Positions 63,531-64,000 of a stretch of DNA of 64,000 nucleotides are shown here, one piece after another. The notes under the pieces were generated by a model. The model was not told the origin of the DNA and did not search any database. It was given only the letters and a program-made list of their open reading frames with translations. Each line of letters starts with the position of its first letter. Position 1 is the first letter of the stretch. The DNA is from Nannochloropsis oceanica. Taxonomy: Eukaryota > Sar > Eustigmatophyceae > Eustigmatales > Monodopsidaceae. The position numbers and the translations under genes were made by a program. The DNA lies in contig CP038107.1 of the NCBI GenBank assembly GCA_004519485.1, positions 496,001 to 560,000 of the forward strand, given 5' to 3'.

Positions 63531-64000
63531 CAACTGCTGAGCATCATTCTCGTTCTCGTCGTCTTGAGCACCATTCTCGTTCTCGTCGTCTTCACCACCA
63601 TTCATGCCCCCGCCCAGGTCCACAACATGCATGGCGATGCTGTGCGGTGAGCGAGGGTGTATCCCACTTGAGATAGCATGGGAGGAGGGGGAGAGGAGTA
63701 GCATGGTGCAAGGTTGTGTGTTTGAACAAGGGGACCCATCCCTTTGGTTTGAAGGGTTTGAAGGCCCATGGCCAATGCCCATATATATATATAAGGGCAA
63801 AGAAGGGAGCAATGTTACTCAGCGCATAATCAGCAAATACGTGTGCGCCCTTTTGACGCTTTTTTCATTTGTGAGGGGTTGAGGGCAGAGGAAGTTGACT
63901 CGAGGGGAGTTGGAGGGAGAGTGATGATTTGTGGACCCGCGGGCCGCGGAACACTCCAATTTGATGCACGGGAAGCTCAAAGCCACACAAACCACGGGAC
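63531..64000. other. Window end, Helitron-flanking sequence
   Basis: A short direct repeat coding DENENGAQ/DENENDAQ on the minus strand (about 63537-63600) may belong to the upstream part of the Helitron fragment. A TATATATATATA stretch lies at 63781-63792. Nothing else recognised to the edge. Confidence 0.35.

Overview
The window is nuclear DNA of a compact eukaryote, most likely a photosynthetic stramenopile (ochrophyte) close to the eustigmatophytes Nannochloropsis/Microchloropsis. This is inferred from three things. GT-AG introns of about 60-400 bp interrupt most genes. Four proteins start with a signal peptide followed by a transit peptide with Phe just after the predicted cleavage site, the signature of plastids of red-algal secondary origin. 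Genes sit on both strands, often in divergent pairs a few hundred bases apart. I found no rRNA, tRNA or CRISPR array.

Layout. 1-12 kb: a FANCD2-like DNA-repair protein whose 5' end lies outside the window, a very-long-chain 3-ketoacyl-CoA reductase, a membrane-anchored START-domain protein and a small CxxC protein. 12-20 kb: SEC31 carrying an embedded WW domain, an eEF1A lysine methyltransferase, LSM2, and a prolyl-4-hydroxylase fused to three PHD fingers. 20-30 kb: an unidentified propeller-like protein, a plastid-targeted NTF2-like protein, mitochondrial ribosomal protein S6 and pantothenate kinase. 30-40 kb: a PH/FYVE-like PI4-kinase, SKP1, eIF3m and PIG-L. 40-52 kb: a folate/biopterin (BT1) transporter with a tandemly duplicated last exon, an ADP/ATP carrier, a PsbP-domain lumenal protein and MPC2. 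Two copies of a hAT-type MITE, in opposite orientation, flank this block. 52-61 kb: one full-size ABCG transporter, which at first reads as two half transporters, then a DUF2993 plastid protein and a TMEM106-like membrane protein. 62-64 kb: Helitron remnants in nested inverted repeats.

The genes are mostly housekeeping and do not form one pathway. They cover lipid metabolism and signalling (KAR, START, PI4K, PIG-L, PanK), mitochondrial exchange (AAC, MPC2, bS6m), the plastid (PsbP, BT1, DUF2993, NTF2-like), secretion (SEC31) and gene expression (LSM2, eIF3m, EFM5, SKP1, P4H-PHD). Exon joins were read by eye from splice consensus plus conservation of reading frame. All exon sums given were checked to be multiples of three. 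The most unusual items are the P4H-3xPHD fusion, the WW domain inside SEC31, the PH-FYVE-like-PI4K architecture, the BT1 last-exon duplication with a lost splice acceptor, and the hAT MITE family.
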